Assembly (NCBI GenBank): GCA_004292515.1
Contig: RDXB01000066.1
Location: 1 to 32,356, forward strand
DNA: 32,356 nt
Reading direction: 5' to 3'
Source of the DNA: Oscillatoriales cyanobacterium
Lineage (GTDB): Bacteria > Cyanobacteriota > Cyanobacteriia > CACIAM-69d
Position numbers and translations under genes: made by a program. Below the pieces are notes generated by a model. It had not been told where the DNA came from, made no database searches, and was given only the letters and a program-made list of their open reading frames with translations. Within the stretch, counting starts at the first letter, position 1. Each line of letters begins with the position of its first letter. Of this stretch, positions 24,939 to 32,356 are shown piece by piece.

Positions 24939-26168
24939 TTAGGGATATAGAGCCGCGCCCGTAGCCGGATCGAACAGGTAGAAGCGATCGCCCGGAATCG
25001 ATAGCCACAGCTCATCATCGGGGCCAATGGCCCGATCGGACGGTAAACGCACTTGCAGCGCCTTGGTTGGGCCGTCATCGAGGGTGCGAACCAGGGCGCG
25101 ATCGACTGGCTCCACCAGGGCGTAGGTTTCCGAGCCGAGGGCTTCGATTTGTAACACCCGCATTTGCAAATTCTTGGGTGCAGGTAGGCCCTCGCTCAGG
25201 TGTTCTGGCCGAATCCCCAGCCAAAGGGCGCGCCCATCATAGGTTTCGAGAATCTTGTCCCAAATTTCCGGCAGGGTCATCCGAAATTCGCCATTGGTCA
25301 GCAGGGCCGGCCGCTTCACCCACACGGGCAAAAAATTCATGGTGGGCGAGCCGATAAACTCCGCCACAAACCGGTTGGCGGGCTGCCGGTAAAGATCCAG
25401 TGGCGCGGCGATCTGTTGAATTTGCCCGCCATTGAGCACCGCGATGCGATCGCCCATGGTCATGGCTTCCACCTGGTCGTGGGTGACATAGACCGTGGTG
25501 GTTTTTAGTTGGCGTTGTAGTCGCACAATTTGCGATCGGGTTTCGGTGCGTAGCTTGGCATCCAGGTTGCTCAACGGCTCATCCATCAAAAACACCTGGG
25601 GATTGCGGGCGATCGCCCGGCCCAGGGCCACCCGCTGTTTTTGACCGCCGGACAATTCCTTGGGCAGGCGATCGAGCAGTCCGTCAATTTGCAGCAGTTC
25701 CGCCACCCGCTGGACTTGGCCGGCGATCGCCCGTTCCTGCTCCGACTCGTAGCGCCAGGCCTTGGGCAACCGTCTCGTCAGGGCCACCGCCAAGGGATCT
25801 AGTTTGCGCCAGCCCTCGGCCGGTGGGGGATTCAGCCGCCGCAGCCCAAAAGCGATGTTGTCATAGACGCTCAGGTGTGGATAGAGCGCGTAGCTTTGGA
25901 AGACCATGGCCACGTCGCGGGCCTTGGGGGGGAGCTGATCCACGCGCCGATCGCCCACCCAAATTTCACCGCCGGTAATTGCTTCTAGGCCGGCAATCGA
26001 TCGCAGCAGGGTGCTTTTGCCGCAGCCGGAGGGCCCCACCAGCACCAAAAATTCGCCATCCTCGATCGTCAAGCCAATCCGCCGCAACACGGCCGTTGGA
26101 CTGCTACCGGGTGCGCGATCGCGGGGCGGATAGCTTTTGTAAACATTGTCCAGAACGACACGAGCCAC
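24939..26168 (-). CDS. ABC transporter ATPase, UgpC/MalK/MsmX type
   Basis: 409 residues. Walker A GPSGCGKST is at 45-53, the Q-loop in VFQSYALYPHLS near 89-100, signature LSGGQKQR at 172-179, Walker B VFLMDEP at 192-198, and the switch His230 in YVTHDQ. A C-terminal OB/TOBE domain follows from about 260 (GSPTMNF, LGIRPEHL). It powers import of sugars or polyols such as glucosylglycerol, trehalose or maltose. An insert of about 35 residues (about 113-147) lies between Q-loop and signature. No permease or binding protein is nearby, so it may serve several remote transporters. The start is a GTG at 26168. Confidence 0.9.
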   Translation of the reverse strand: MARVVLDNVYKSYPPRDRAPGSSPTAVLRRIGLTIEDGEFLVLVGPSGCGKSTLLRSIAGLEAITGGEIWVGDRRVDQLPPKARDVAMVFQSYALYPHLSVYDNIAFGLRRLNPPPAEGWRKLDPLAVALTRRLPKAWRYESEQERAIAGQVQRVAELLQIDGLLDRLPKELSGGQKQRVALGRAIARNPQVFLMDEPLSNLDAKLRTETRSQIVRLQRQLKTTTVYVTHDQVEAMTMGDRIAVLNGGQIQQIAAPLDLYRQPANRFVAEFIGSPTMNFLPVWVKRPALLTNGEFRMTLPEIWDKILETYDGRALWLGIRPEHLSEGLPAPKNLQMRVLQIEALGSETYALVEPVDRALVRTLDDGPTKALQVRLPSDRAIGPDDELWLSIPGDRFYLFDPATGAALYP

Positions 26169-26193
26169 GGCAATTCAAGATCTTGTGCGGGTT

Positions 26194-26213
26194 TCGACCA
26201 TTATCGACCATTA
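26194..26213. repeat. Perfect 10-bp tandem duplication
   Basis: TCGACCATTA at 26194-26203 and 26204-26213, about 25 bp upstream of the ABC ATPase start. Confidence 0.8.
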
Positions 26214-26276
26214 GTTAGGAAGGCGATCGAGCTTGCGATCGGCGCGATCGCTTGGATCGGCATGATCGTGAGGTAG

Positions 26277-26296
26277 CAAGGGGCTTCAGCCCCTTG
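26277..26296. repeat. Palindrome family copy
   Basis: CAAGGGGCTTCAGCCCCTTG differs from the perfect palindrome at 24906 by one base. Like that copy it is followed by GTCT. It lies about 30 bp after the PD-(D/E)XK-like gene. Confidence 0.85.
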
Positions 26297-26324
26297 TCTA
26301 TGATGGTTGGATCGGCAGGCGGAC

Positions 26325-26969
26325 TCAAGACGGACTGAGTTGAGTAGCCACCTGGCTCGATCGGGCTTCGGTCAAAATCAATTGAAAAATCCCTAAAATC
26401 GTAGCGATTTCCTTGAGGTAATACTGATCGCGATCGACAAAGGCTTCGCGATCGCGTAGTTTTAAAAATCGCCAATCCGTGCCCGTAGTCACCACCCCAT
26501 AAACCCAAGGCAAGGGCTGATGTTTGCGCTCATTAAACAGCCAAGCTGCACACATCATCGCCAAACATTGACCGATGCCCGAAACCGCATTGTCTTTTTT
26601 GGCTTCCACGATCGCGATCGCCGGAGCTGTGATTTCAAGCTGCTCAGGATTCAGACTCAGTAAATAGTCGCACTGACCATCTAATTCTTGAGCTGCATCC
26701 ACCGTAAAAGTCGTCCTCGAAAATAACCCAATTTCCGGATCGATCGCGGCTTTCACTTCACCCAAAATTGGCGCAATGATCCATTCTGATCGTGCCTTTT
26801 CTGTGTTGATCAGAACCGCCATCGGCGCAAAAGTTTGCAGATCTCGCTCTAGGTAAATGCTGGGTTGAATCGAAGGAATCGTTACCTTAGAAAAGAGGGA
26901 TTCTTGTTCAATCAGGTGGATGCCTAGTTTGTCCTTCAGGTTGCTGATTGAAAAGTTGCTGCAGCCCAT
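26325..26969 (-). CDS. PD-(D/E)XK nuclease-like protein of unknown function
   Basis: 214 residues. The middle contains a candidate nuclease core: Asp101 in ELDGQCDYLLS, about 20 residues later Glu122-x-Lys124 in IAIVEAKKDN, then Gln134 in GIGQCLAMMCAAWLFN. That order (D, then E-x-K, then Q in a helix) is the PD-(D/E)XK pattern. Similar short proteins of unknown role are common in cyanobacteria. No methyltransferase, helicase or toxin partner is adjacent. ATG 26969 is chosen; a GTG three codons earlier is possible. Its codon use is less GC-rich than the neighbours (for example ATT, AAA, TTT), which may hint at different origin. Confidence 0.7.
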   Translation of the reverse strand: MGCSNFSISNLKDKLGIHLIEQESLFSKVTIPSIQPSIYLERDLQTFAPMAVLINTEKARSEWIIAPILGEVKAAIDPEIGLFSRTTFTVDAAQELDGQCDYLLSLNPEQLEITAPAIAIVEAKKDNAVSGIGQCLAMMCAAWLFNERKHQPLPWVYGVVTTGTDWRFLKLRDREAFVDRDQYYLKEIATILGIFQLILTEARSSQVATQLSPS

Positions 26970-27073
26970 GATTGTCACTCCCGAGTCGTCTCAAGACCAT
27001 CCGAAATTTGGTGGCCGTGGGGGTCAAAATGGCGCAAAATCAAACAGCGGTTGTCGGTTGTGGGTAGGTCGGT

Positions 27074-28792
27074 ATGCAGCCCGTTGATTACACCACGTTG
27101 GTGGCAAGTTTAAAGGAATTGCGGCGGGACTGGCTGCCCGCGCGACTGGAGCAAGTGTTTCAGCGCGATCGCTTCACGGTCTATCTCTGCTTGCGGACGA
27201 TCGAGCGGCGTGGCTGGCTGGGCATTTCCTGGCATCCCCAGGCGGCCCGATTGTGGGCGGGCGGCGCGCCTCCCAAGGAACCCGACACGTTCACCTTTAG
27301 CCAGCAGTTGTTGCACCAGCTCAAGGGCTTGGCCCTGGTGAACTTCGCGGAAGTTGCGCCCTGGGAACGGGTGGTGGATTTGCAGTTTGCCCAGCGGCCG
27401 GGCGACCCGCCCCTGTGGCATCTGTACGTGGAAATCATGGGCAAGTACAGCAACGCGATCCTGACTACGGCGGATGGCACGATCGTCACGGCGGCCCACC
27501 AGGTCAGCGCCCAACAGTCGCGGGTGCGGCCGATTCAAACGGGCGATCGCTACAGCTTGCCGCCCAAGCTGACGGAGGCCACCCCCAACCCCGAGGAACC
27601 CTTCGATCGCTGGTGGGAGCGGGTGTCGCTAATTCCCGGCGGTCTATCTGAGCAACTGCTGAAAACCCATCGGGGCTTGAGTTCGCCCTTGGTGCGATCG
27701 CTGTTGGTTGCGGCCGAGTTGCCGCCAACGGCCCAGATTCCCGACTTGGATCAACCGGCCCAGCAGCGCTTATTCGTGGCTTGGCAACGGTGGCTAAAAA
27801 CCCTAGAAACGGGAGATTTTGCACCGGGTTGGACGGAAGCGGGCTATAGCGTTTTGGGTTGGCAAGAACAGCGATCAGCCGATTCAGTGCAACAGTTACT
27901 CGATCGCTACTATGGCGATCGGCTTAATCAAGAAACCTTCCAGCGCCTCTGGCAACAATTGCGGCAAAAGGTGGCGAACTTAGCCAATAAACTCCGCAAG
28001 AAAGTGGCGGAGTTTGTCGATCGCCTAGCCCAATCGGCCGATGCAGATTTGATGCGATCGCGCGCCGATTTATTGATGGCCCATTTGCACGAGTGGCAAC
28101 CGGGGATGAGTGCGATCAAGCTGCGGGATTTTGCAACGGGTGAACCGGTCAAAATTCCTCTCGATCCGGCTAAAACCGGTGTGCAAAATGCCCAACAACT
28201 TTATAAGAAATATCAAAAGCTCGATCGATCTCGCAGTGCGATCGAGCCATTATTAACCGCAGCGCGCGAGGAATTAGCCTATTTAGAACAGGTGGAAGAA
28301 GCGCTCAGTGAGTTCGATCGCTACAGCGGCCCCGACGACCTGAGCGCCCTCGAAGAAATCCGCGATGAACTGGTGCAAGAGCGCTATCTCGATGATCCAG
28401 GCTATCGGCGCGCCGCTAGTGATCCGGGCGAAGGATTCCGTAAGTTCAACAGTCCTAGCGGCTACGAAATTTGGATTGGCCGCAACAATGCCCAAAATGA
28501 TCGGCTCTCGTTTCGCCTAGCGACGGCCTACGATTTGTGGTTCCATGCCCAGGAAATTCCCGGCAGCCATCTGCTGTTGCGAATGCCGCCGGGAGCTGTG
28601 CCCGATCGTGCCGATTTGCAATATGCCGCTGATTTGGCCGCCCGCTACAGCCGTGCCCGCCAAGCCGACCAAGTGCCGGTGATTTATACAGAACCACGCC
28701 ACCTCTACAAACCCAAGGGAGCCAAGCCGGGGCTAGTGGTTTACAAACAAGAACGGGTGATTTGGGGCGAACCGAATCGATCGACTTCCTAA
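27074..28792 (+). CDS. rqcH: RqcH/NFACT-family ribosome quality-control protein
   Basis: 572 residues. An NFACT-N domain (starting MQPVDYTTLVASLKELR) leads to a helix-hairpin-helix region and a long coiled-coil (about 270-430, with KVANLANKLRKKVAEFVDRL and EELAYLEQVEEAL). An NFACT-R domain (about 455-560) has SGYEIWIGRNNAQNDRLSFR, DLWFHAQEIPGSHLLLR and a closing YKPKGAKPGLVVY. Relatives bind 50S subunits blocked by peptidyl-tRNA and add C-terminal alanine tails. At the place of the functional Asp-Arg pair of Bacillus RqcH, this protein reads Glu98-Arg99 (PWERVVDLQF). The old annotation is fibronectin-binding protein. Confidence 0.92.
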   Translation: MQPVDYTTLVASLKELRRDWLPARLEQVFQRDRFTVYLCLRTIERRGWLGISWHPQAARLWAGGAPPKEPDTFTFSQQLLHQLKGLALVNFAEVAPWERVVDLQFAQRPGDPPLWHLYVEIMGKYSNAILTTADGTIVTAAHQVSAQQSRVRPIQTGDRYSLPPKLTEATPNPEEPFDRWWERVSLIPGGLSEQLLKTHRGLSSPLVRSLLVAAELPPTAQIPDLDQPAQQRLFVAWQRWLKTLETGDFAPGWTEAGYSVLGWQEQRSADSVQQLLDRYYGDRLNQETFQRLWQQLRQKVANLANKLRKKVAEFVDRLAQSADADLMRSRADLLMAHLHEWQPGMSAIKLRDFATGEPVKIPLDPAKTGVQNAQQLYKKYQKLDRSRSAIEPLLTAAREELAYLEQVEEALSEFDRYSGPDDLSALEEIRDELVQERYLDDPGYRRAASDPGEGFRKFNSPSGYEIWIGRNNAQNDRLSFRLATAYDLWFHAQEIPGSHLLLRMPPGAVPDRADLQYAADLAARYSRARQADQVPVIYTEPRHLYKPKGAKPGLVVYKQERVIWGEPNRSTS

Positions 28793-28870
28793 ACACCCGA
28801 ATTTCAGACCAGAAATCTCCAATCCCTAGGGCCTGCCCTCAAATTCCCAGAACCCTGATTCTGTCCTAGA

Positions 28871-29073
28871 CAAGGGGCTTAGGGTCTGTCGTCATTTCCT
28901 GGGGTCAAGCTGAAACGGTTGATTTCCCATGCCCCAATGGTCGTAACAAGGGGCTTAAGCCCCTGCCCTAAGCCCCTTGCCCCTCACGATCCGCTAACGG
29001 CAGCATCAGGGTCTCAGGGATTTGATGACAGCCCCTAAGCCCCTTGCTACGACAACTGGGGCATAGAAAATCA
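28871..29073. repeat. Large nested inverted-repeat element built from the CAAGGGGCTT family
   Basis: Outer arm 28871-28894 (CAAGGGGCTTAGGGTCTGTC...) is inverted at 29023-29046 with two mismatches. A second pair, 28920-28957 and 29036-29073, is inverted with 33 of 38 matches. Inside, CAAGGGGCTTAAGCCCCT (28947-28964) is followed by TAAGCCCCTTG (28969-28979). The element fills most of the 327-bp gap between rqcH and the converging GNAT-like gene. There is no gene in 28793-29119. Confidence 0.88.
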
Positions 29074-29119
29074 GCTATTTTAGCCTCAATTGATCGAATT
29101 CGATGACATGTTCTAGACC

Positions 29120-30241
29120 CTAAATCGCTTTTTCATAGATGCGATAGGTTTTGTAGATTTTGCCACCGGCCGCTTCAATCAATCGGCGCGATCGGGAATT
29201 GTCTTCATAGACCCAACCCAACTCCGAAGTTCGGTAGGGTTTGCCCTTCTTTTGACAGGCCAATAAACCCAGATAAATCAGTGCTAGGGGCACGAGTTTG
29301 CGTTGATATTCCGGTAGGGCACAAATGGCCACCACTCGTCCCCGATCGATCTGGCGGCGATACCACAAAAACTTCAAGGTTCCCCAAAAATCGAGTTTGC
29401 CATTCACCTGTTTGAGTGGGATGTTGTAGTCTGGCAAGCCCATAAAAAAGCCCACGGCTTTCTCCCCCACTTCCGCAATCAACACCACATCGGGATCGAC
29501 CAACTGCTGGAGCGATCGGGCTTCTTCCACAAACTCTGCTTCGGTGCGCGGTGTTGAACTCCAATTGGCTGCAAAGGCTTCTGTAAAGAGCCGATACAAA
29601 ATGGCGGCATCCCGTTCAAAGGCTTCCCCTTTGGTGTTGATCGAACGGAAAGTTACTCCCGACTTGCCAGCAATTTTGTAGGCTTTTTCAAACTCAGATG
29701 GCAAGGGGCGATCGAGGGGATATTCATAGGCATAGGCATCTTTAGCCTTGCTGAATCCCGCCTGCTCCACCAGTTGGGGATAGTGGGGCAAGTTGTAGGG
29801 CATCATCACCATTGGCGGTGAGTTAAATCCATCCACTAACATCAGGCAATTGTTGTGGGTTGAAAGGTCGATCGGCCCGCGAATTTTCGTCATGCCCTGT
29901 TGCTTTAGCCAGTTGATCGCCGTCGCAAACAAGGCTTCCGAAACCGCCGGATCATTAACCGTTTCAAAATAGCCAAACAGCCCGATCGCCTCCCCTTCTT
30001 TGTCCACCAAGCGCTGATTGACCGTGGCCACAATCCGCCCAACCGGTTCTGGATTTAAGGCCACGAAAGCTTGCAATGTGCCATAGGTGCGGAAGGTATT
30101 TTCGGCTGACAGTTGCCGCGCGATGCTGCTGCGTAGGGGGGGAACCCAGTGAGGATCGCCCTGGTAAACCCGCGCGGGCACATCGAGGAATAGTTCCAGG
30201 TCGGCAGGTTGCTGAACGGGGCGAATCTCAAGGGCGCACAT
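29120..30241 (-). CDS. GNAT-like acyltransferase of unknown substrate
   Basis: 373 residues from ATG 30241 (MCALEIRPVQQPADLELFL). The start resembles the YghO-like group: DVPARVYQGDPHWVPPLR, then VGRIVATVNQRL and GLFGYFETVND. The middle has RGPIDLSTHNNCLMLVDGFNSPP and an MMPYNLPHY segment. The second half looks like a GNAT fold, with VVLIAEVGEKAVGFFMGLPD, RGRVVAICALPEYQRKLVPLALI and ELGWVYEDNSRSRRLIEAAGG. It should use an acyl-CoA donor. The acceptor is not known. The upstream frame to 30313 is unlikely. It converges on rqcH over the repeat element, and cofG ends 100 bp upstream of it in the same direction. Confidence 0.8.
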   Translation of the reverse strand: MCALEIRPVQQPADLELFLDVPARVYQGDPHWVPPLRSSIARQLSAENTFRTYGTLQAFVALNPEPVGRIVATVNQRLVDKEGEAIGLFGYFETVNDPAVSEALFATAINWLKQQGMTKIRGPIDLSTHNNCLMLVDGFNSPPMVMMPYNLPHYPQLVEQAGFSKAKDAYAYEYPLDRPLPSEFEKAYKIAGKSGVTFRSINTKGEAFERDAAILYRLFTEAFAANWSSTPRTEAEFVEEARSLQQLVDPDVVLIAEVGEKAVGFFMGLPDYNIPLKQVNGKLDFWGTLKFLWYRRQIDRGRVVAICALPEYQRKLVPLALIYLGLLACQKKGKPYRTSELGWVYEDNSRSRRLIEAAGGKIYKTYRIYEKAI

Positions 30242-30340
30242 AGGGCAACAGGGGTGAATGGGTAGACGATCTCGCAGGGGGCAATGGCTGAACGTACCAA
30301 CAATTGAACACACCCGGCCGGCGGATCGCCAGGGTTCATT

Positions 30341-31486
30341 CTACGGCTGGGCTGTGGGTGGTGGGCAGTGATCGGGCTGTTGTAGGTAATCGCGCCACCG
30401 CTGCACAAGCGATCGCACTGGCTCCACCAACCAATCATCAAAGGCCGGATAGATCGGTAAGCGCGCTTGCAAACACCCGCCCGCCGCTGCCACCCAGTCA
30501 GCCAACTGCGCCAAGTTCGGGTGACCATAGTCGGGGTTGACATGATCGATCGGGCAAATGCCGCCTAAATCGCTAGCCCCCAAGACGATCGCCTGTTGAA
30601 TCGTCTCAGCCTGATTCAACAAATTCGGGGGCACTTGGATCACCACCGACTCCGGCAACAGCTCCCGCGCGATCGCCACCACATCTATTAATGTGTCGAT
30701 CGTGCAAGGCTCCCCTACCCAAGCTTGCTGGCTGCCGGGGCTGTGGGGTTGGATGATCACTTCTTGGATATGGCCATAGCGGCGCTGGATCTGGGCGATC
30801 GCCCGCAGGGTTTCGAGGCGATCGGCCGCCGTTTCACCAATGCCGATTAATAGACCGGTGGTGAAGGGAATCCGCAACTCCCCCGCTTGCCGCAACTGAG
30901 CCAGTCGCTGCTCGGGATCTTTGCTGGGGGCATGGCGATGCACCGTTTGTTGCAACCCGGGGGACAACTGCTCCAACATCAGCCCCATCGAAACATTGAG
31001 CCGGCCAAGTTGCGCCATTTCCGCCCGATCGAGTGGCCCAGCATTGGTGTGAGGCAAAAAGCCCGCCAACAAGGCCAACTGGCATAGGGATTCAATCCGA
31101 TGGAACCAAGCCGATCGCCGGGGGCTGCGGGGATGAACTTCACCGCTGAGGATCAAAACCTCAATGGGGATCTGGATCAGCCGACTACCCCCATTGCTTG
31201 GGGAGAGCCGGGGAGGGGCGATCTCGCCCTCCGCCAGACCCATTGAATCGTAAACAGTTGAATCGTAAACATCTGTAACGTCAGGGGTGAGCGATCGCAG
31301 TAATGTTGCCGCCGAGTCCAGACCCAACCAGCGATCGGCTCCCGGGTCTCGTCGGAAATTGCAGTAGGTGCAGCGATTGAAGCATTCGTACGTGGGCACC
31401 ACCGTGTAGGCGGGACTGTAGGTGACAATTGCCGGCCCAGCAAGGGCTTGCGGTCTCTGGTCTGAGGCTGGCTGAGTAGATTTCAT
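30341..31486 (-). CDS. cofG: FO synthase subunit 1 (CofG), radical SAM enzyme
   Basis: 381 residues. The radical-SAM [4Fe-4S] motif CxxxCxxC is Cys35-Cys39-Cys42 (ECFNRCTYCNFRRDPG). With CofH it makes 7,8-didemethyl-8-hydroxy-5-deazariboflavin, the chromophore of some cyanobacterial DNA photolyases and the core of F420. Further family marks are LILSGEVHP, LPHTNAGPL, SMGLMLEQLS and GGICPIDHVNPDYGHP. ATG 31486 (MKSTQPAS) is chosen; upstream frames reach 31618 but overlap the psbA promoter side. Compared with the usual compact form there is an insert of about 40 residues (about 70-108) before IEVLILSGEVHP, and it contains the five-residue repeat VYDST-VYDSM. CofH is not in the window. Confidence 0.93.
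   Translation of the reverse strand: MKSTQPASDQRPQALAGPAIVTYSPAYTVVPTYECFNRCTYCNFRRDPGADRWLGLDSAATLLRSLTPDVTDVYDSTVYDSMGLAEGEIAPPRLSPSNGGSRLIQIPIEVLILSGEVHPRSPRRSAWFHRIESLCQLALLAGFLPHTNAGPLDRAEMAQLGRLNVSMGLMLEQLSPGLQQTVHRHAPSKDPEQRLAQLRQAGELRIPFTTGLLIGIGETAADRLETLRAIAQIQRRYGHIQEVIIQPHSPGSQQAWVGEPCTIDTLIDVVAIARELLPESVVIQVPPNLLNQAETIQQAIVLGASDLGGICPIDHVNPDYGHPNLAQLADWVAAAGGCLQARLPIYPAFDDWLVEPVRSLVQRWRDYLQQPDHCPPPTAQP
31243..31271. repeat. 15-bp in-frame duplication inside cofG
   Basis: TTGAATCGTAAACA at 31243-31256 and 31258-31271, period 15 bp. It encodes VYDST then VYDSM, so the frame is kept. Confidence 0.85.
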
Positions 31487-31550
31487 CGGTAATCTCGTCC
31501 TGTCAATCCCTTGAGGAAATCTCATCTTTCGTAAATTTCGGAAAAAGGCC

Positions 31551-31579
31551 TTTACAAAACTAAATAAGTCGCTTAATCT
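31551..31579 (+). promoter_or_regulatory. psbA promoter with HLR1 half-site
   Basis: TTTACA (31551-31556), 17-bp spacer, TAATCT (31574-31579). The start is expected near 31586, with a leader of about 74 nt. TTTACAAA at the -35 equals one HLR1 half-site; the second half is degenerate (TAAATAAG). Light control through RpaB is plausible but weaker than at hli. Confidence 0.65.
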
Positions 31580-31659
31580 TGTTTCAAGCGAGAAAAGCAA
31601 CCCAACCGGGAAGCCCAACGAGCCTTATCTCATTCATTCACGAAGCATTTATTCCAACC

Positions 31660-32356
31660 ATGACTGCTACCCTCCAACAGCGCCAAAGCGCTTCGGTGTG
31701 GACCCAGTTCTGCGAGTGGGTTACGAGCACCAACAACCGCCTGTATGTGGGCTGGTTTGGCGTTCTGATGATCCCCACCCTGCTGGCTGCCACCATCTGC
31801 TACATTGTCGCCTTCATCGCGGCTCCCCCTGTTGACATCGACGGTATCCGCGAGCCTGTTGCTGGCTCGCTGATGTACGGCAACAACATCATCTCTGGTG
31901 CTGTTATCCCTTCGTCGAACGCTATCGGCTTGCACTTCTACCCCATCTGGGAAGCTGCTTCCTTGGATGAGTGGCTGTACAACGGTGGTCCCTACCAATT
32001 GGTGGTGTTCCACTTCCTGATCGGCGTGTTCTGCTACATGGGCCGCGAATGGGAACTCAGCTACCGTCTCGGTATGCGCCCTTGGATCTGCGTCGCCTAC
32101 AGTGCCCCTGTGGCTGCTGCTAGCGCCGTCTTCCTGATCTACCCGATCGGTCAAGGTTCGTTCTCCGACGGTATGCCCCTGGGCATCTCGGGCACCTTCA
32201 ACTTCATGTTGGTGTTCCAAGCTGAACACAACATCTTGATGCACCCCTTCCACATGCTGGGCGTTGCTGGTGTGTTCGGTGGCTCGCTGTTCTCGGCAAT
32301 GCACGGCTCCTTGGTGACCAGCTCCTTGGTTAAGGAAACGACCGAAGTCGAGTCGC
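31660..32356 (+). CDS. psbA: Photosystem II D1 protein, 5' part (runs off the window)
   Basis: The first 232 codons of D1, the reaction-centre subunit carrying the water-oxidising site and QB. It starts [20 protein letters not shown]. Landmark residues are in place: TyrZ Tyr161, manganese ligand Asp170, Glu189, His190, P680 ligand His198 and non-heme iron ligand His215. Residue 130 is Glu (MGREWELS), as in the high-light D1:2 form of Synechococcus elongatus, not Gln as in D1:1. Four membrane helices are included; the last part is beyond the edge. The minus-strand frame 31630-32304 is a shadow. It is divergent from cofG, 173 bp apart. Confidence 0.99.
   Translation, partial: MTATLQQRQSASVWTQFCEWVTSTNNRLYVGWFGVLMIPTLLAATICYIVAFIAAPPVDIDGIREPVAGSLMYGNNIISGAVIPSSNAIGLHFYPIWEAASLDEWLYNGGPYQLVVFHFLIGVFCYMGREWELSYRLGMRPWICVAYSAPVAAASAVFLIYPIGQGSFSDGMPLGISGTFNFMLVFQAEHNILMHPFHMLGVAGVFGGSLFSAMHGSLVTSSLVKETTEVES

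Noticed and set aside
31630-32304. 224-residue minus-strand frame
   Set aside because: It is antisense to the highly conserved psbA coding sequence, whose codon bias keeps the opposite frame open.

Overview
The window is chromosomal DNA of a cyanobacterium. It is GC-rich, gene-dense and full of the HIP1 octamer (GCGATCGC) and its core CGATCG. It carries psbA (photosystem II D1), a high-light-inducible protein, chlM, biliverdin reductase, plant-type ferredoxin and a carbonic anhydrase whose C-terminus matches the carboxysomal CcaA/IcfA type, which points to a beta-cyanobacterium. Genus cannot be fixed from sequence reading alone. I see no tRNA, rRNA, CRISPR array, transposase, prophage or conjugative gene, so this is core genome rather than an island.

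Layout. 1-2000: a beta-class DNA methyltransferase and ccaA, both on +. 2008-5155 (minus): ilvD, cobH, cobI, closely spaced and probably co-transcribed. 5300-8240 (minus): a membrane-anchored SGNH hydrolase and the ammonium transporter amt. 8241-9798: a gene-poor stretch, then a pentapeptide-repeat protein. 10136-13578: a PEP-CTERM secreted protein, a small membrane protein, a secreted beta-helix (DUF1565-type) protein and a PNPOx-like flavoprotein. 13631-16238: bvdR (minus), ferredoxin (plus) and a 50-residue Hli protein (minus) with an RpaB-type HLR1 box. 16768-20005: divergent argC and ribBA. 20230-23913 (minus): a CNNM/CorC-type transporter, phoH, a KH-domain protein and rpsP. 24156-26969: chlM, an orphan UgpC/MalK-type ABC ATPase and a PD-(D/E)XK-like protein. 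27074-31486: an RqcH/NFACT protein, a GNAT-like protein and cofG. 31660-end: the 5' part of psbA.

How genes work together. Several serve photosynthesis and tetrapyrrole metabolism (chlM for chlorophyll, bvdR for bile pigments, cobH/cobI for cobalamin, psbA and hli for light stress, ferredoxin for electron transfer). Others serve carbon and nitrogen supply (ccaA, amt, argC, ilvD). They are scattered rather than forming one new pathway. I did not find a convincing undescribed multi-gene system.

The most unusual signal is in the non-coding DNA. There are a dispersed palindrome family (CAAGGGGCTTAAGCCCCTTG) with a large nested copy at 28871-29073, two other intergenic repeat families (16319-16711 and 21776-22065), and a strikingly high number of short 10-17 bp tandem duplications at gene edges and promoters, one of which duplicates the cobH start codon and makes a short overlapping leader ORF.
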